Numbered from the stretch's first letter, positions 36,843 to 48,897 are shown. The stretch is 64,000 nucleotides of DNA from Streblospio benedicti (GCA_019095985.1 CM032664.1:21058770-21122769); one strand, 5' to 3'. A program made the numbers and translations. The notes: a model not told the origin generated them from the sequence alone.

Positions 36843-37920
36843 GGGGATGGTGCTCCGTCGACACAACGCAAACGTAACAAACATTACCGGTGGCATATAG
36901 CGGGTTGCATTATGAATAATCTGGTCTCTCAGTGTTCAACTTTGTGGTTAATGATTCAGTGTTCATGTCAAAGCCACAATGTAGCAGAGGATTCATAAGC
37001 CTTTCCGTCAGGCTTTTTTATTTCAAAATCAATGCTGAAGGAAGGACGGAAGTAATCGGGTTCAAGCCAAAGTGTAAAAACTCTAAACAAGAACTCAAGG
37101 CTCAGGAACTATTCACTACTCGGCAGGACAGTCGGCTGTTCCGTCACAAAAACATACGTCATGAGGGGAAATCCTTCATATGCAAAAGTTAGTTAGTTTT
37201 AATAGAATGCAAAGTAATGTTGATCAATTACAACTTTTTTTTCTTCCTACAAATCATTTATTAGGTTTTCTTTCTATGTTATGTATTCTATGAAAATGTG
37301 TAAAAAATAGAACAAAAATACATATAATTCAAAACTTATTAAACCATTTTAAGCTCTGTGCTACTAATAAGAAGACCTGATAAGTACGTTATAATACTGG
37401 GCTGAATGATCAGCCCATGTAGGTTTAATTAAGGACATCAGAAAGTGGATGTTGATAGCAGGCGAATTATAAGTTTGTATCTCAATCTAAGAACAATGCG
37501 TACAATGATTTCTAACCGATAAACATTTGACCGTGTATTTATCAAGGAGAATAATCAATTTATTTACTTTTGTCCTTGTTTTATTTTAAATGCATACCTC
37601 TACATCTCTTTGTTCGGATGATTGAAACATGAGTGAGTAAAACAATGAAATAATATTGACCAATACTTTTATGCTACCTCTATACAGCTAAACATCTCAG
37701 ATATTTCTTGAACAACGATAAATTTATGAAAAATAGATTCCGGGTCCCTTTTGTTTTATCACATTGGAATAATAATCACTACATAATTTTATATCAATAA
37801 TTATATATCATTAATGTTTGCTATCCAAAGTATTGCAACCTCCAAGCATGGGTCACACCATAGGGAGACCCTCTGCACAATGCATATGACTTTGTCATCT
37901 AAACTTTAGATTAGACTTAT

Positions 37921-38919
37921 TTAAGCATGGCCCCATTTGTCAATCAGGAAGTTATTCTTAGGTGCAATTGCATCAAATTGAATCGTAGAAATCGAGGTTT
38001 GGAACGAATTGCCGGTGCACCTTCGAAAGACCGGACAATCCACTTTCTCCAGAGTCAAAAACTTTTCTACTGCCCTAGGCAGCTTCAACTGTCGAAAATA
38101 GACTCTGTCTAAACTCGCCATGTTTCTCCTTATAGTGTTTCTGCACAGATGCAGTAATGATCGGCAGTTTTTGTCATACTCTTCGCAGTAGGCTATCATG
38201 CTCTGGCACACATCGCTGTCTTCAGGACCCATCCTGAAGTATTTGGCGGGAATGTCCGTTGTTTGGTAGATCATTGGCGAGGATTTGAACCCTGCCTCTG
38301 TCAGAAGAGAGTAGGTGCAGCAGGGGTAGCCGAGAAAGACATTGAAGATGCAAAACGTCGACATTCTCGGGTCACCTGTGGCGACGTCCAGCCAAAAAGA
38401 ATATTCACCAGTCAGTGTATTGTGAAAAAGCGCCGGCTGAATAACCAGGGCATCCGGTCGCAAATGGCGAAGTAAGGCGTGTTGTATGTATAGTTTATTA
38501 ATGAAACGGCAATGCTCAGCTGGACCAAATGGGCGTTTTGTAAAATGTGTTTCATATTGGCCAAAAGTGTAGTATACCAGAGATTGGGAGATATAATAAT
38601 CCGCTGCGTTCCGCTCAGTGATCATGTAATCCAGTACTAGGGAGAGTGGCGGCATATTGCGCAAGTACACATCACGCAGTACAATCGTGGGCAGACTACT
38701 GACGATTTTCTCACGCGCATGATCTTTGCGCAGCATTCGGCGCACCTTTGTCCACTGTTTCTGCTCCATGTATCCCGCAAGTTTGCGAAGCTTTGGATGC
38801 TCCAGGGTTTCTCTGATCGCCTTTACATCTTCCGGGTACAATTTGCTGTAGTCTCTGTCATCTGCTTGGAGGTTTTTAACACGCATGCAAGGCTCGAGCC
38901 ATTTTATCGGCTGACACAT
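37921..38919 (-). CDS. Intronless SOCS-box protein, 332 aa
   Basis: A single open frame with a good start context (A at -3; TCAAAATGT). No signal peptide, membrane segment or ankyrin repeats are seen. Residues 254-263 (SLLHLCRNTI) fit the elongin BC-box, and LKLPRAVEKFL (about 278-288) matches the end of a SOCS box, with LKLP where a Cullin-5 box has LPLP. Known role of the family: substrate receptors in elongin-cullin E3 ubiquitin ligases. The N-terminal 250 residues, which would bind substrate, are not recognised; they include YYTFGQYETHFTKRPFGP and a Cys-rich patch (FLGYPCCTYSLL). Some 40 residues follow the SOCS box, which is usually terminal. Being intronless, it could be a retrocopy, but the full-length frame argues for a live gene. 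A possible polyA signal (AATAAA on -) lies at 37559-37564. Confidence 0.8.
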   Translation of the reverse strand: MCQPIKWLEPCMRVKNLQADDRDYSKLYPEDVKAIRETLEHPKLRKLAGYMEQKQWTKVRRMLRKDHAREKIVSSLPTIVLRDVYLRNMPPLSLVLDYMITERNAADYYISQSLVYYTFGQYETHFTKRPFGPAEHCRFINKLYIQHALLRHLRPDALVIQPALFHNTLTGEYSFWLDVATGDPRMSTFCIFNVFLGYPCCTYSLLTEAGFKSSPMIYQTTDIPAKYFRMGPEDSDVCQSMIAYCEEYDKNCRSLLHLCRNTIRRNMASLDRVYFRQLKLPRAVEKFLTLEKVDCPVFRRCTGNSFQTSISTIQFDAIAPKNNFLIDKWGHA

Positions 38920-39684
38920 TTTGACAATTAATACACTTGTGCTTACAAAGTATTATAGTACACTTGTACCACCTTTTTTTACTCACAATGTGCTTAGTTT
39001 TTGTGGGCGTTGTTTATCCAGTTTCCTTAGCACTGATGAACTTAAATATTACACCATATATAAAGAACTACAAGCATCCTATAGTATGAGGACAGCGCAA
39101 TACGTGTATCCTCTGCATATATCCACACAAACTTTAAATAGACCTACTAATACCACAGAGTTTGAACTTGACACGCTAACTGACCACCCCCATTGATAAC
39201 TGGCATTGTGTGCAAAGTTTACACCAGGTCACTATTCGGCAGTATCATGGTTATCTGACTGGCAATCACCGAAGGTTACGTTTGACCTCAGCAGAGGTCA
39301 CTCGTCACAACTGAATAAAGTGGACACCTATCAAAAATGTATAATTGTATTTATTGATTTATGTGGTTGATGATCCACATTTAACACAAACAAACCAATG
39401 GGCTGTTGACATATCGGACTGGAATCATCTAAATCTGGCCATTTTGGATACAGGCTTGAGTCTGGTCTCACAACCATGGGGTATTGAGTTAGAGCCCCAT
39501 TAGGGCCTTGGTTATTCTACAATGGAAGCTAGGTGCATCGGACAACTCAAGCAGGGCCTCAATACAAACATGTGGCCTCAGACACGCCAGCCGGCTTTAC
39601 TAACATGGATGAGTTTTAACTAAACTTTGATATGGACTGTGATATTTTACTATGCATTTTATGCGAAATAAACTGATTCAATGC

Positions 39685-39735
39685 AATAGGGCTATGGCTT
39701 CGTGACCAGAAGGTTGCGAGTTGCGATCCCCACTT
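39685..39735 (+). mobile_element. tRNA-like SINE head fragment
   Basis: GGCTTCGTGACCAGAAGG then TTGCGAGTTGCGATCCCC resembles the D-arm to box B part of SINE F. The body beyond is not recognised. Confidence 0.4.
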
Positions 39736-40714
39736 TGTTTGCTACTATATTATGACCGCTAAGACACATTTTTAAGCGATACAAAGATGTTCAAGAATCC
39801 TATGGTGCATATCTACTCTGTGGTAAAAATCAGTCAAGTATAAACTTATGACATCAAGGTGCTTAGAATGGTAGATATTATTCCGGTTTCACCATTATAA
39901 GGTTGTGTGTTCAAGCCTATCGATGATGTTTTCAAAGTTTGTGTGGAAGGATTCATCATTTGCGTGACTCGTCACATTTGCATTTGATTGGCTGGACACA
40001 TTGTTCTGTGTGCGATCAGCTTTATAGTTCCCCATCTCATCGGTCCCACGTCTCATTACTAGCACGTCTCATTGCCCCCCCCCCAAATCTTTTGATATTA
40101 TGGGAATACTGTTAGATATACGGTCATGAGTTAATGGGTGGATGCTGAGGATAACGCGCTATACGTTAAAGGACTGAACCACACGCCCCTCAAAATGTTT
40201 GAAATTCTGAGTGCTCACATGTTGGGGGGGGGGGGGGGTGTGCTTTCATCACCTACCCTCAGAGACCATGTACTGCAGTTGGAATATTGTTTTAAAAATA
40301 TCGGAAGAAGTAGTACGAGTGTTGTAATCACTAGGAGTAATAGGAGATCGTGTTGTAGGATGAGTATTGGAATAAGGCAGAGTAGAGCGTGAAATCAAAG
40401 TAAATGAAAATGATGTACCGTGCATAGACTAGAGATCTGGTCATGCTTTGCTCGAGCTTTTGACAAAGTTTCCAAGAAAATAATGTGCTGTGGGGGCACA
40501 CGTCTCCTACCACCCCACCCCCTTCTCCCTTGATCTTCCTATGTGCTGCCCATATGATTGAGATTGCTGCATGTGTGGTAGCTAGGATCGATTTCAAAAC
40601 AACGTTGGTCACTGATATTCCACCATAGCGTCACTTTATGACAGGCCGCTCGTCTTCTGACAGGTCGTGATTGATGGGGGAGCTGTCAAAGTTCATTAAT
40701 TGGATTTATGTATT

Positions 40715-40945
40715 CTGCCTTATGCCTGCTCCCTACTACTGGCGAAATGGACAGGAAGTAGGAGTTGGATTCTTGACCAGAAAGCCGTGGGTTTGATTCC
40801 TGTTCTTGTCTGGTGGTGGCTGTTGAGCAAACTCATATTTAATAGGCTGTATTCTGCTCCTTTGTACCTACACGTTAGATAAGTACAGGTGAGGCCAGCA
40901 AGGATGCCGATGACCTGGTGTAAATGTAAATCCCTAGAATACAAT
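40715..40945 (+). mobile_element. tRNA-derived SINE F, copy 1
   Basis: A pol III box B-like GGGTTTGATTCC (40789-40800) follows TTGACCAGAAAGCCG. The body TGTTGAGCAAACTCATA...GTACCTACACGTTA and the tail GATGACCTGGTGTAAATG are shared with the 36.2-kb copy. Confidence 0.72.
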
Positions 40946-41168
40946 AACAGGGTCTTGTGAGTGTAACCATTTACATAGAAAGTATGCAGGCTTTTATAGT
41001 GTTTATGCTGGCTCTTTAGTGTGCGTGTTGTTACCAGTGCAACTTGTTTGTATTATTTACGTAGCTGTATATTTGAATTTTGATAATTTGAGGCTAGACC
41101 TAAGCAGCAACAGGGTGGTGTGACTATGAAACCTGCGCAGGAAGGCTACCCTGCATGATTATAAAAAT

Positions 41169-41196
41169 GCAGCAGCAGCAGCAGCAGCAGCAGCAC

Positions 41197-41265
<69 letters not shown>
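41169..41265. repeat. (CAG)n microsatellite, ~32 units with one interruption
   Basis: AGCAGCAGCAGC runs broken once by ACAAGC near 41195. Not in any supported coding frame. Confidence 0.95.
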
Positions 41266-41266
<1 letters not shown>

Positions 41267-42519
41267 TACAACTATAACTATAACATACATTTGTACCATA
41301 CCATTTATGTTGTGTTAATGAGAGTCCATACTTTATTATGATGTTCAGTATTTGGAATTTAGATTGTCGTGCGCTATAGCATATGTAATCTGGAAAATGT
41401 GCGCAAGTAAAGATATTACACAAGAAAAAAATATAATATATTTATCGCAAAATAGTTTAGGTTAAACCTATCTTAGTTCAAAAGTGAAAAATGATCCCAC
41501 ATGGCAAAATGTGTCTTGAGCTGTCTCGACAAAAAAAGTTTCAATTCTTTGAGATGGAAGTTTTTTTAATGATGCATTGACTTATAGATAATGTAACAAG
41601 CTCAGCTGAGACTGTCATAGGCATGATCTCGATAGTTGTATTCACTGTCTGTAACTGTTTGGTTTTCACTTGTATTGTTTTTGTATTTTCCGTTGAATCG
41701 GTGTTAATTGGTGTAAAAGAATGAAAATATTTGAGAATCTGGGCCATTTTATGTATAAAACACCAGGATAGCCATATTCATTGCTACTTAAGGTCTGTCG
41801 AATACAAAGGTTTAAGCGATTAGTACAAGAGATGCAGGCAACACTGTGGAGACTGAACATGATGTTCCAAATGCTGATTAGCAGCCAATGATTGTAAATG
41901 AAATATTTATTTTACTATTTTGATTGCTAATGACATGAAAAGAAGTCAGTTCGAATCTGGGCTTGAAAAGATCTTGTTGGGGAGCTATGTTTATAATACA
42001 TTCAATTTTATTTAAATGCAAAAGATATATAAGTTATATTTTCAAAAGGTTTTATGAAAATATTTGACAGAATTAAATGCAGTATATGTAGAAAAAAATT
42101 AACAAATTTTCTTAGTGATATCAAATGACTTAAAATGTTCAATATCTTTTCTAAATGAAAGTTACACTAAATCAAATATACATATTTTTAAAGCTTTTGA
42201 AAAGATCTTTCAAGGTAATACAAAAATATTCCTTTCAAACCATTTTGTGGTGCCCCCAGGTGTATGAGAAACGCGTTGAAGTAGGTTGCCAAACTTTATT
42301 ATTATTTTCAAACTACTTTACATTTACATTTTAATTTCCAATTCTATTTCTTGATGTTTACAGTTGAAAACCAAAAGTCCTAATTTCTCTCAGCAATGAT
42401 GATGCTGGTCTCTTATTAGACTGTACTGTGCCTTAGTCTACTGGATGCTGACTGGCTCTAGACTGAGTGGTGGTGATTGGCCTAAGCCATAGATTGACAG
42501 TTTGTGGGCGGAGACATTA

Positions 42520-42937
42520 GGGACCATTCAGTATTTGTGACAGGGTGGGGTAGGAGGATTTTCCAAAATTGCTGTGAAAAAATTAATAGCCCCCCCTCAA
42601 ACCTCTGTGAAAAAATTGGTACCCCCCTCAATTTCATGTGACAAAAATTGATGATCCACCCCCACCCACCCGACCCCCAACAGTTAATGCATTCATTGTC
42701 AGTTAACTAAAATCCTATTTGATGGATATCCATAATATAAAAAAACAGTAACTTTTAGTACAGAATCTCTAAAAAAAATAGGGGTAAATTTTATGTGAAA
42801 AAAATTGATAGCCCCCCCCCCACCCCTCAAAAGTGTGTGAAAAAATTGATAGCCCCCTCCAAACATTGTGACAAAAGTTCATGGCCCGTCCTAAAAATCC
42901 TCCTACCCCACCCCTGTCATAAATACTGAATGGTCTC
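42520..42937. mobile_element. TIR element C (~420 bp, MITE-like)
   Basis: Termini GGACCATTCAGTATTTGTGA and TAAATACTGAATGGTCTC are inverted repeats continuing through a GGGTGGGGTAGGAGGA block (about 40 bp). The inside repeats a unit containing GTGAAAAAATTGATAGCCCC about five times, giving strong C-run asymmetry. Flanking TTA/TTTA may be the target duplication. The superfamily is not certain. Confidence 0.78.
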
Positions 42938-43663
42938 TTTAGCCTCACTTAACAGTGTACTGTTGTCCTATTAAACCATAGTCACATCTATGTTTACGGT
43001 CAGTATATAAATAGGCTGCGTTTATTATAAGAAATGCATATATAATGTTGATGTGCATATAATGACTCCACATTTCTCTGCCTTTTGAAGAAATATATCC
43101 ATATTTCAGTTAATATCGTGTAATCAGAGGCCACTCATTGCACACAACTTTTGAAAAATGCATTTTGCTTGTTATAAAATCTATTCATCAGTCTTGGTAT
43201 TGTTAGCACAGCATCATCATTGCATAGTATTTATGAATTATCAATTAGTTAACTTAATACAATATGATTAAAATTCAACATCATAATTAAATTCAACGTC
43301 GTGATTAAAATCCAATATATTTAAAATATCATACTTAAAATATAAATTATCATATTTAGAATGTTAATAAGTTCATCTAATGTTCTGTCATTATTTTCTA
43401 AATCCATCAATATAATTTAACGTAGTAAATTTACATGGTTTACATATATATGTAAAGTTAATGTTAGAATATAGTATTGCTATGCCACGTATTATTGAGT
43501 CTATATACAAATACAAGTGAAGATGGTAATCGGAGTTTTGATTCACTTAATCAATAACAATTCATGTAAATAAATAATGCTTATTTAAATTTTCTACTCG
43601 TGTTATCAGATTATTTACATTGAGCATTTTTGAGTACCACTAATGTGCTCCTTATTTTCAAAC

Positions 43664-44230
43664 ATTAGTAACTTAAATGTTTAACAAATTTAAAGTTTGC
43701 ATCAAAGCCATAATCTTACACAACATGAAATGTTAATTGATCACACCTCAATCATAGGATTACAAGGTATCAAGTATTGATTGATTATATATTTCATATA
43801 CATGTATGTACTTTCAAAAACATTAAATCTTAGTTGATTATATCTTAAATGTATATTAATGCACAACACTGAATGTCAATTGATTACACATAAAATATAT
43901 ATATTTATATATAATTGCCAAATATATGTATCTCAAAAATTGTCAAATATCAATTAACTATACATCAAATACATATTGCAAAAAAGAATTGCTAATTGCT
44001 TTTACATCATATATATATATTGTGAAAACATTAAGTATTGAGTGGGTATGCATAGATATATACATATTTGTACATTGTAAAATCTTTAAGAGACAAAAAA
44101 ATGAGTACATATGGATAACATATTATAAAACATTAAATGTCAATTGAGTGCATAGAATACATTGCAAAACATCAAGTGTTAATTGTACAATAAAATATAG
44201 TTTCAAAGCATTAACCTTATTTATATGTTT
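43664..44230. repeat. AT-rich degenerate minisatellite in the left arm
   Basis: Units of about 55-75 bp carry AAAACATTAAATGTCAATTG, GATTACACATAAAATATAT and similar. The mirror copy is at 61780-62300. No coding frame. Confidence 0.7.
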
Positions 44231-44766
44231 ACCCAAACATTTGTAAGCAGTAACTCTTCAATATCACATGTTATCTGTTTACATTATGTCACTTGCGATT
44301 CGTAGATTTGAAATATTATGATAGTTGTATACAAAGTTTTCAAATATATATCTCATCTACCTACTTTCAAATACATATTTTTTTCTTATTAAGAAAAAAA
44401 TCAATATATTTAATAAGTACTAAAATCTTGTATTTTGAACAATTTTTTTTTTTGAGAACTAAAACCCTCAATATCTTTTTTAATGGAATGTAACCTATAT
44501 CAAATTTATATTTTTTGAAGCGCTTGATAGTATCTTTCAAAATAATACACAAATATTGCTTCAAAAGCATTTTAGAGCAGTATTCTTATTGGTCTTAGTA
44601 TAAGTATCTTGCATTTAACTCTATTTGTTTCTTACAGATATCAAATAAGAAATGTGTACAAATCATAATGTTCAAACATCAGGACACTCAGTGGGATGGA
44701 GCCAACGTTTAGTGCACAATCTTTGTCATGGACCAACCCAATCCTCGTTAATGAGACCAATTGATG

Positions 44767-44780
44767 CTAGGTGTACTCGT
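44767..44780 (-). CDS. Possible terminal exon of the left EGF-like gene
   Basis: On the minus strand, a good acceptor (ATACTCTGTTTTAG) is followed, in the phase left by the EGF exon, by codons for D-E-Y-T and a stop. This would give a mature protein of only ~90 residues. Such a short exon could be chance. Confidence 0.25.
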
Positions 44781-45553
44781 CTAAAACAGAGTATGGCATA
44801 TATGAATGAAATCTCATTGGAAAAATGTGATGGCTGAAACATAGTACAAATGTAATATAAGACTATGCGCGGATGTATACAGAGTGTATGCCAGATCACG
44901 TTGAGAGCCATGTGAGATAGAAATATCTGTCACGGTTGCTTCATCCACAAATATCTAGTGAATAGTATCAATGAATAACCTGAGCTTTCAGTTGAGAGTG
45001 GCAGAGATGACTAACATTAGCATGCACTACGTGTATATTGTTCAGAACAATAACAATCTTAATAATACACATTCATTTAGAGCACTACAGCTATTTAAGA
45101 AACACACAAATTAAAACAGATTGTATATTCTTAAATGTGTTCATTGTGTTGGTATCGAATATTTTGGTTCATCTCTCTTTATTCACAACACTATATTTTT
45201 TACATACATTAACAGTTTCGCCAAACAACTGTTGTCAACATCAGAATGCTCTTCCCGCACACTGTCAGGAGATCAAATATTCCGAACCTGACTAAGGATA
45301 GAATCATACACTCGCGAGAGTTGGTCCCCCCCCCTTCCCCCCTCGTCTCTGTTCATAACCTGCTTGCAGGTTCGGATGTGTACTGATTCTTTGATGGTTC
45401 TGGTCTCCCATTCTAGAGAAGATGTTCTAATGTTCAGTTAACATGCGTTTACATTACTTTACGTTTACATACGCATTTAGAGCACTACAGCTATTCAAGA
45501 ACCACTCAAACTAAAGAAGATTGGTCTAATGAAAACAGCAGCTATATACTGAC

Positions 45554-45667
45554 CGAGTATTTCACAGTTATTTCCGATGTGTGTGTGTGGGCACGTGCAG
45601 GCATAAGCTCCATCAGCATCAGTACTGCACGTCCCAGAGTTAAGGCATGGCGAAGACATGCATCCAT
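45554..45667 (-). CDS. Secreted EGF-like protein, left copy: EGF exon
   Basis: On the minus strand, acceptor TATTGTTGACAG precedes 45667 and donor GTCAGT follows 45554. It is a symmetrical 1-1 phase exon, as usual for EGF modules. With the split codon it encodes [20 protein letters not shown] then [18 protein letters not shown]. All six EGF cysteines are present in the usual order and spacing, with G-x-C-x at the end of the loop. There is no Ca-binding D-x-(D/N)-E signature. Inference: a small secreted ligand or matrix/mucosal peptide; function unknown. Confidence 0.72.
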
Positions 45668-46238
45668 CTGTCAACAATACTTATGTCAGTCTTTAGCATT
45701 TACAGTGATTTTTGATCCCCCACAGTAGTGTGATCCTTTGGTTTAGATTTATAGTTTGAAAGAAGGGGAAACATTTAGTTGTGATGATAAAGTCATAGAT
45801 TTTAATTCTACTTAACATAAACAAATATTTCATATGCAAAGCCTCTAAGCCTTTCTGTGAGTCTTTGGTTCTAACGTGATTTAAGATAGTATAATCTTTG
45901 TATTACTCTACATGTGGAGGAGGATGGGGCGGGGTTTATCATCCCAATGTTGCACCTGAGGGCAATAAAGGACTGTGATAGCTTAATTTAGATGTGGCAA
46001 ATGATAAAATCGATCATAGAGGATAAATCTAAGTTGATATGGATTCTCCAGCTCCTATTGTTCTGTCTTATAAGATACACTACCTATATGTTACACACTG
46101 AGCAGACTATTGTATTGCATGTTATGTATAGTAAACATTTTTTTATATGCAACCACTTTTTTTGGTGCTGGTGTCCATGACTAGTGAGATGTTCTCAATC
46201 ATAGAGAGGGTGCTCGTGGCATTAATCATAATCCTTAC

Positions 46239-46441
46239 CTTTGGGCTTACACATGGCTGGGGGTACCGGCTTGCATTGGTCAAAGTCTCCCTTGCGACAA
46301 CTGTTCATGCGCATTTGGACCTTGCGCATCTCCTCACAATTGCCACTGATTGTGTGGATCAATGGACAATTGAACTGGAAACCTTGGGCACAGACATCCA
46401 CTGACAGAAAGGTCAGTGAGAGTAGGATAGCAATCCCATAT
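46239..46441 (-). CDS. Secreted Cys-rich EGF-like protein, left copy: signal/N-terminal exon
   Basis: On the minus strand, acceptor TTACATTTCAG precedes 46441 and donor GTAAGG follows 46239. Phase runs from 2 to 1. It encodes YGIAILLSLTFLSVDVCAQG, a signal-peptide core with a likely cleavage after the CAQ region, then a short domain with FNCPLIHTISGNCEEM, RMNSCRKGDFDQC and PPAMCKPK. Five cysteines remain after cleavage. The initiating Met would be in an upstream exon that I could not identify. Phase matches the EGF exon at 45554-45667. Confidence 0.62.
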
Positions 46442-46685
46442 CTGAAATGTAAGTGCCGGGGTTTAATTGTACGCCATATAATATGATATAGCATACGTAG
46501 ACAACTAATAGAAAGAATATTTAAAAGGCCTATGGATATCATCGGGTAAGTTTTCCATACTGTAAGGACTTTACACTCTGCAATGGTTTAATTGTCATTA
46601 TCTCACAAAAGTCACTTGAATATATTAATTTGGTGGCTCTTGTGAAATAATCGGGTAGGCTATGTAAAGTTATTTGGAAGATTGT

Positions 46686-46760
46686 GGAATTGAACTCATG
46701 GTCTCCAGTCCATGATTCAGACCCCTCATATGTCATGGGCGGACGTTCTAACCTCTGAAT
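46686..46760 (-). mobile_element. tRNA-like SINE head in the left arm
   Basis: On the minus strand, GAGGTTAGAACGTCCGCC (box A-like) and CCATGAGTTCAATTCC (box B-like) lie about 45 bases apart. The counterpart in the right arm is 59184-59255. Confidence 0.5.
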
Positions 46761-47153
46761 TAATTTCCCTTGACGAAGTACACACACTTCAGTTTGAACC
46801 AGTATCAATCTTACACAATGCCACTTTCCCGCCTTGATACTATTATTAGCCTACTAGTCTCGCAGCCTTAGTCACCAATCAAAGCCTACTACTACCGACT
46901 ATTTTACGTAGCAGTCATGGGGCACATTCCTGATACCACTGTATCTACGACTTACTAACTCCTCACTACTAACATGGACCTAATCGGAATCACTTCTTTC
47001 ACAGACCCCCCCCCAAATCCCAACTCTCCTTGACGACCAGGGGACGAATTGATCGCCACGGGTCTCCTAGAGCCCTAGTACCGACTTGCACATCTTGCAC
47101 TAACCTGGCCATCTCTGGCTTTACCTATACTTCGGCATCGGAGAGAGAGAGGG

Positions 47154-47470
47154 GGAGTTCTATCCCACGTGGCTCAATTAGCCCTCTGCCGGACCTAACC
47201 AGGAATTCTCCAGGTGACACCGCGTTCCCTCCCATAGTCAGCTTTCGGTGACCGAGGGACCCGTGAGAATTCACTGACTGACAAGTGCCGTGCCACCCAC
47301 TAAGCTGCTTAATTATGAGTTCGAATTCCCGGGCGGTAGCTCCCTTCCCTTACCCAACTTGGCGTTTGCTGGGGAATTCTAACTAGGAAACTACCCGGTG
47401 GATTCACTGAAACACCCGGGTCCTTGTCTTCCACCAAGTGTGAAATAATCGGGTATGCTATGTAAAGTTA
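47154..47470 (-). repeat. Inner inverted repeat, left copy, abutting the gap
   Basis: Reverse complement of 54546-54853: CCCACGTGGCTCAATTAGCC, GGAATTCTCCAGGTGACACC and CACCCGGGTCCTTGTC. The match runs right up to the first N. Confidence 0.85.
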
Positions 47471-47570
47471 NNNNNNNNNNNNNNNNNNNNNNNNNNNNNN
47501 NNNNNNNNNNNNNNNNNNNNNNNNNNNNNNNNNNNNNNNNNNNNNNNNNNNNNNNNNNNNNNNNNNNNNN
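47471..47570. other. Assembly gap (100 N)
   Basis: Exactly 100 N, the usual placeholder for a gap of unknown size. The sequence stops inside a repeat (ATGCTATGTAAAGTTA). Confidence 1.
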
Positions 47571-47909
47571 TTGGCTAAATATTGTAAAGATTGGCGAAAG
47601 ATTTTGATTACTCTTTCGCCAATGTGGCGAATCATTTATATTCAAGAAAAATTCTTGAATTTTGTCACAATGGTGACTAAGTGAAAATTTCTTTTTGCAA
47701 GTGGGACATCTTGTATTTGTATAGTATTTTGTCCAAAGCTCATCATGCAAAACTTCAACTCAACTGCATTAATTTATGTCATTAGTTTATTGTGAATGTG
47801 CACACACTCACTCCACACAGCTGTTATCATGGAGTCAGTGGATCTCTTCTGTGAGACATACAGCAGACACTGTGTTATCACAGCTAGACATGTTAAACTC
47901 ATGCTATAA

Positions 47910-47945
47910 CACAGTAGAACCTGGCTAATATGGCACCTTTGAAAG
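47910..47945. mobile_element. TIR element A, left-end fragment
   Basis: CACAGTAGAACCTGGCTAAT followed by GGCACCTTTG resembles one terminus. No matching right end was seen nearby. Confidence 0.4.
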
Positions 47946-48776
47946 CTGACTCACTTAGTCTAGGCATGTAACAAAACGTGCATAACTTATTGCATGATAT
48001 TAACAGTGAATAGCGTGATGGTTTTGTGCAATGCTATGAATTTGTCTTTCAAATGCGTAGCCCGTGGATTTCAATGGGGGAGGGGGTGTATTCAAGACAG
48101 CAATGTAGTTGTTGCAACAGATTGGCATTGGTGGTGAACAATAATAGTTACGTTATGTTTTTTTATATCGTGGGAAAGTGCAAAAAACGGGAACTGTGCA
48201 ATAAACAAACCATGTCATGTGCTTTATAAGTTTCTGTAATACATGTACAGTGGTTGTTTTAATGAATAAACTAAATGTTGATCCATGGAATGTCACGTGT
48301 TTGTTGTCAGCTGCCCAGAGAAAGCAACATGAATATGCATAAATCACACTTACATATATAGTACGGGGGAATAATGACAATTTTCTGAACAAAATTCTCA
48401 ACAGAGTAAGAAGCCCTATACCCCGGGTGTATACGGTTTATGATGGCCAGCGAAGACTTCCCACACATTAACAAATGTATATCATTATTAGCCCTTGCTC
48501 CCTATCACAATCCTACGTCTGACCCCGGAGCTTACATGGGGTCTTATACTATATCCTAAATACACTCTTCCTTTAAAAATGTGGCGCCCACCCCATCACC
48601 CGCCTACAAGTTGCCCCAACCGATCCCGCATCACACTTTCTCTTTGTTTCATATGCCACACAGTTTCTATTCAAAATAGATGATTTTCTTATAAGCATTA
48701 AATCTAGATTTCCTCATATTTCTGCATTGTTAGCGGTTGATTCTGCCTTGTAAGATGACTTTAACCTGATCAAACA

Positions 48777-48897
48777 CACAGGGGCAATTTATAGACTAAA
48801 ATATAAGCTAAACGCTAAGGAACTCACGAAGTACCGTACTTCGTGAGTGAGTTCCTTAGTGTTTAGCTTATATTTTAGTCTATAAATTGCCCCTGTG
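48777..48897. repeat. Long near-perfect palindrome (foldback element)
   Basis: Two ~58-nt arms with almost no loop: CACAGGGGCAATTTATAGAC at the left and GTCTATAAATTGCCCCTGTG at the right, meeting near 48837 at AAGTACCGTACTT. The right arm has four extra bases near the centre. It would form a stable cruciform or RNA hairpin. Confidence 0.9.

Larger units (their letters stand above)
38920..42519. other. Intergenic stretch upstream of the SOCS-box gene
   Basis: Holds SINE heads (39685, 40715) and the CAG tract. No clear TATA box was seen on the minus strand just upstream of 38919. No other gene. Confidence 0.5.
43664..46968 (-). repeat. Left arm of large inverted duplication (~3.3 kb)
   Basis: The reverse complement matches 58974-62307 almost throughout, including the EGF-protein exons, an AT-rich minisatellite and a tRNA-like segment. 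The outer end lies at ATTAGTAACTTAAATG (43664). Homology with the third copy continues past 46968 to about 47100. Confidence 0.9.

Noticed and set aside
41124-41423. Poly-Cys open frame on the minus strand
   Set aside because: A translation of the CAG microsatellite; no other coding sign.
46539-46808. 89-residue frame identical in both arms (also 59129-59398)
   Set aside because: It spans the tRNA-like repeat segment, and its identity in both arms only reflects the duplication. No domain or splice context supports coding.
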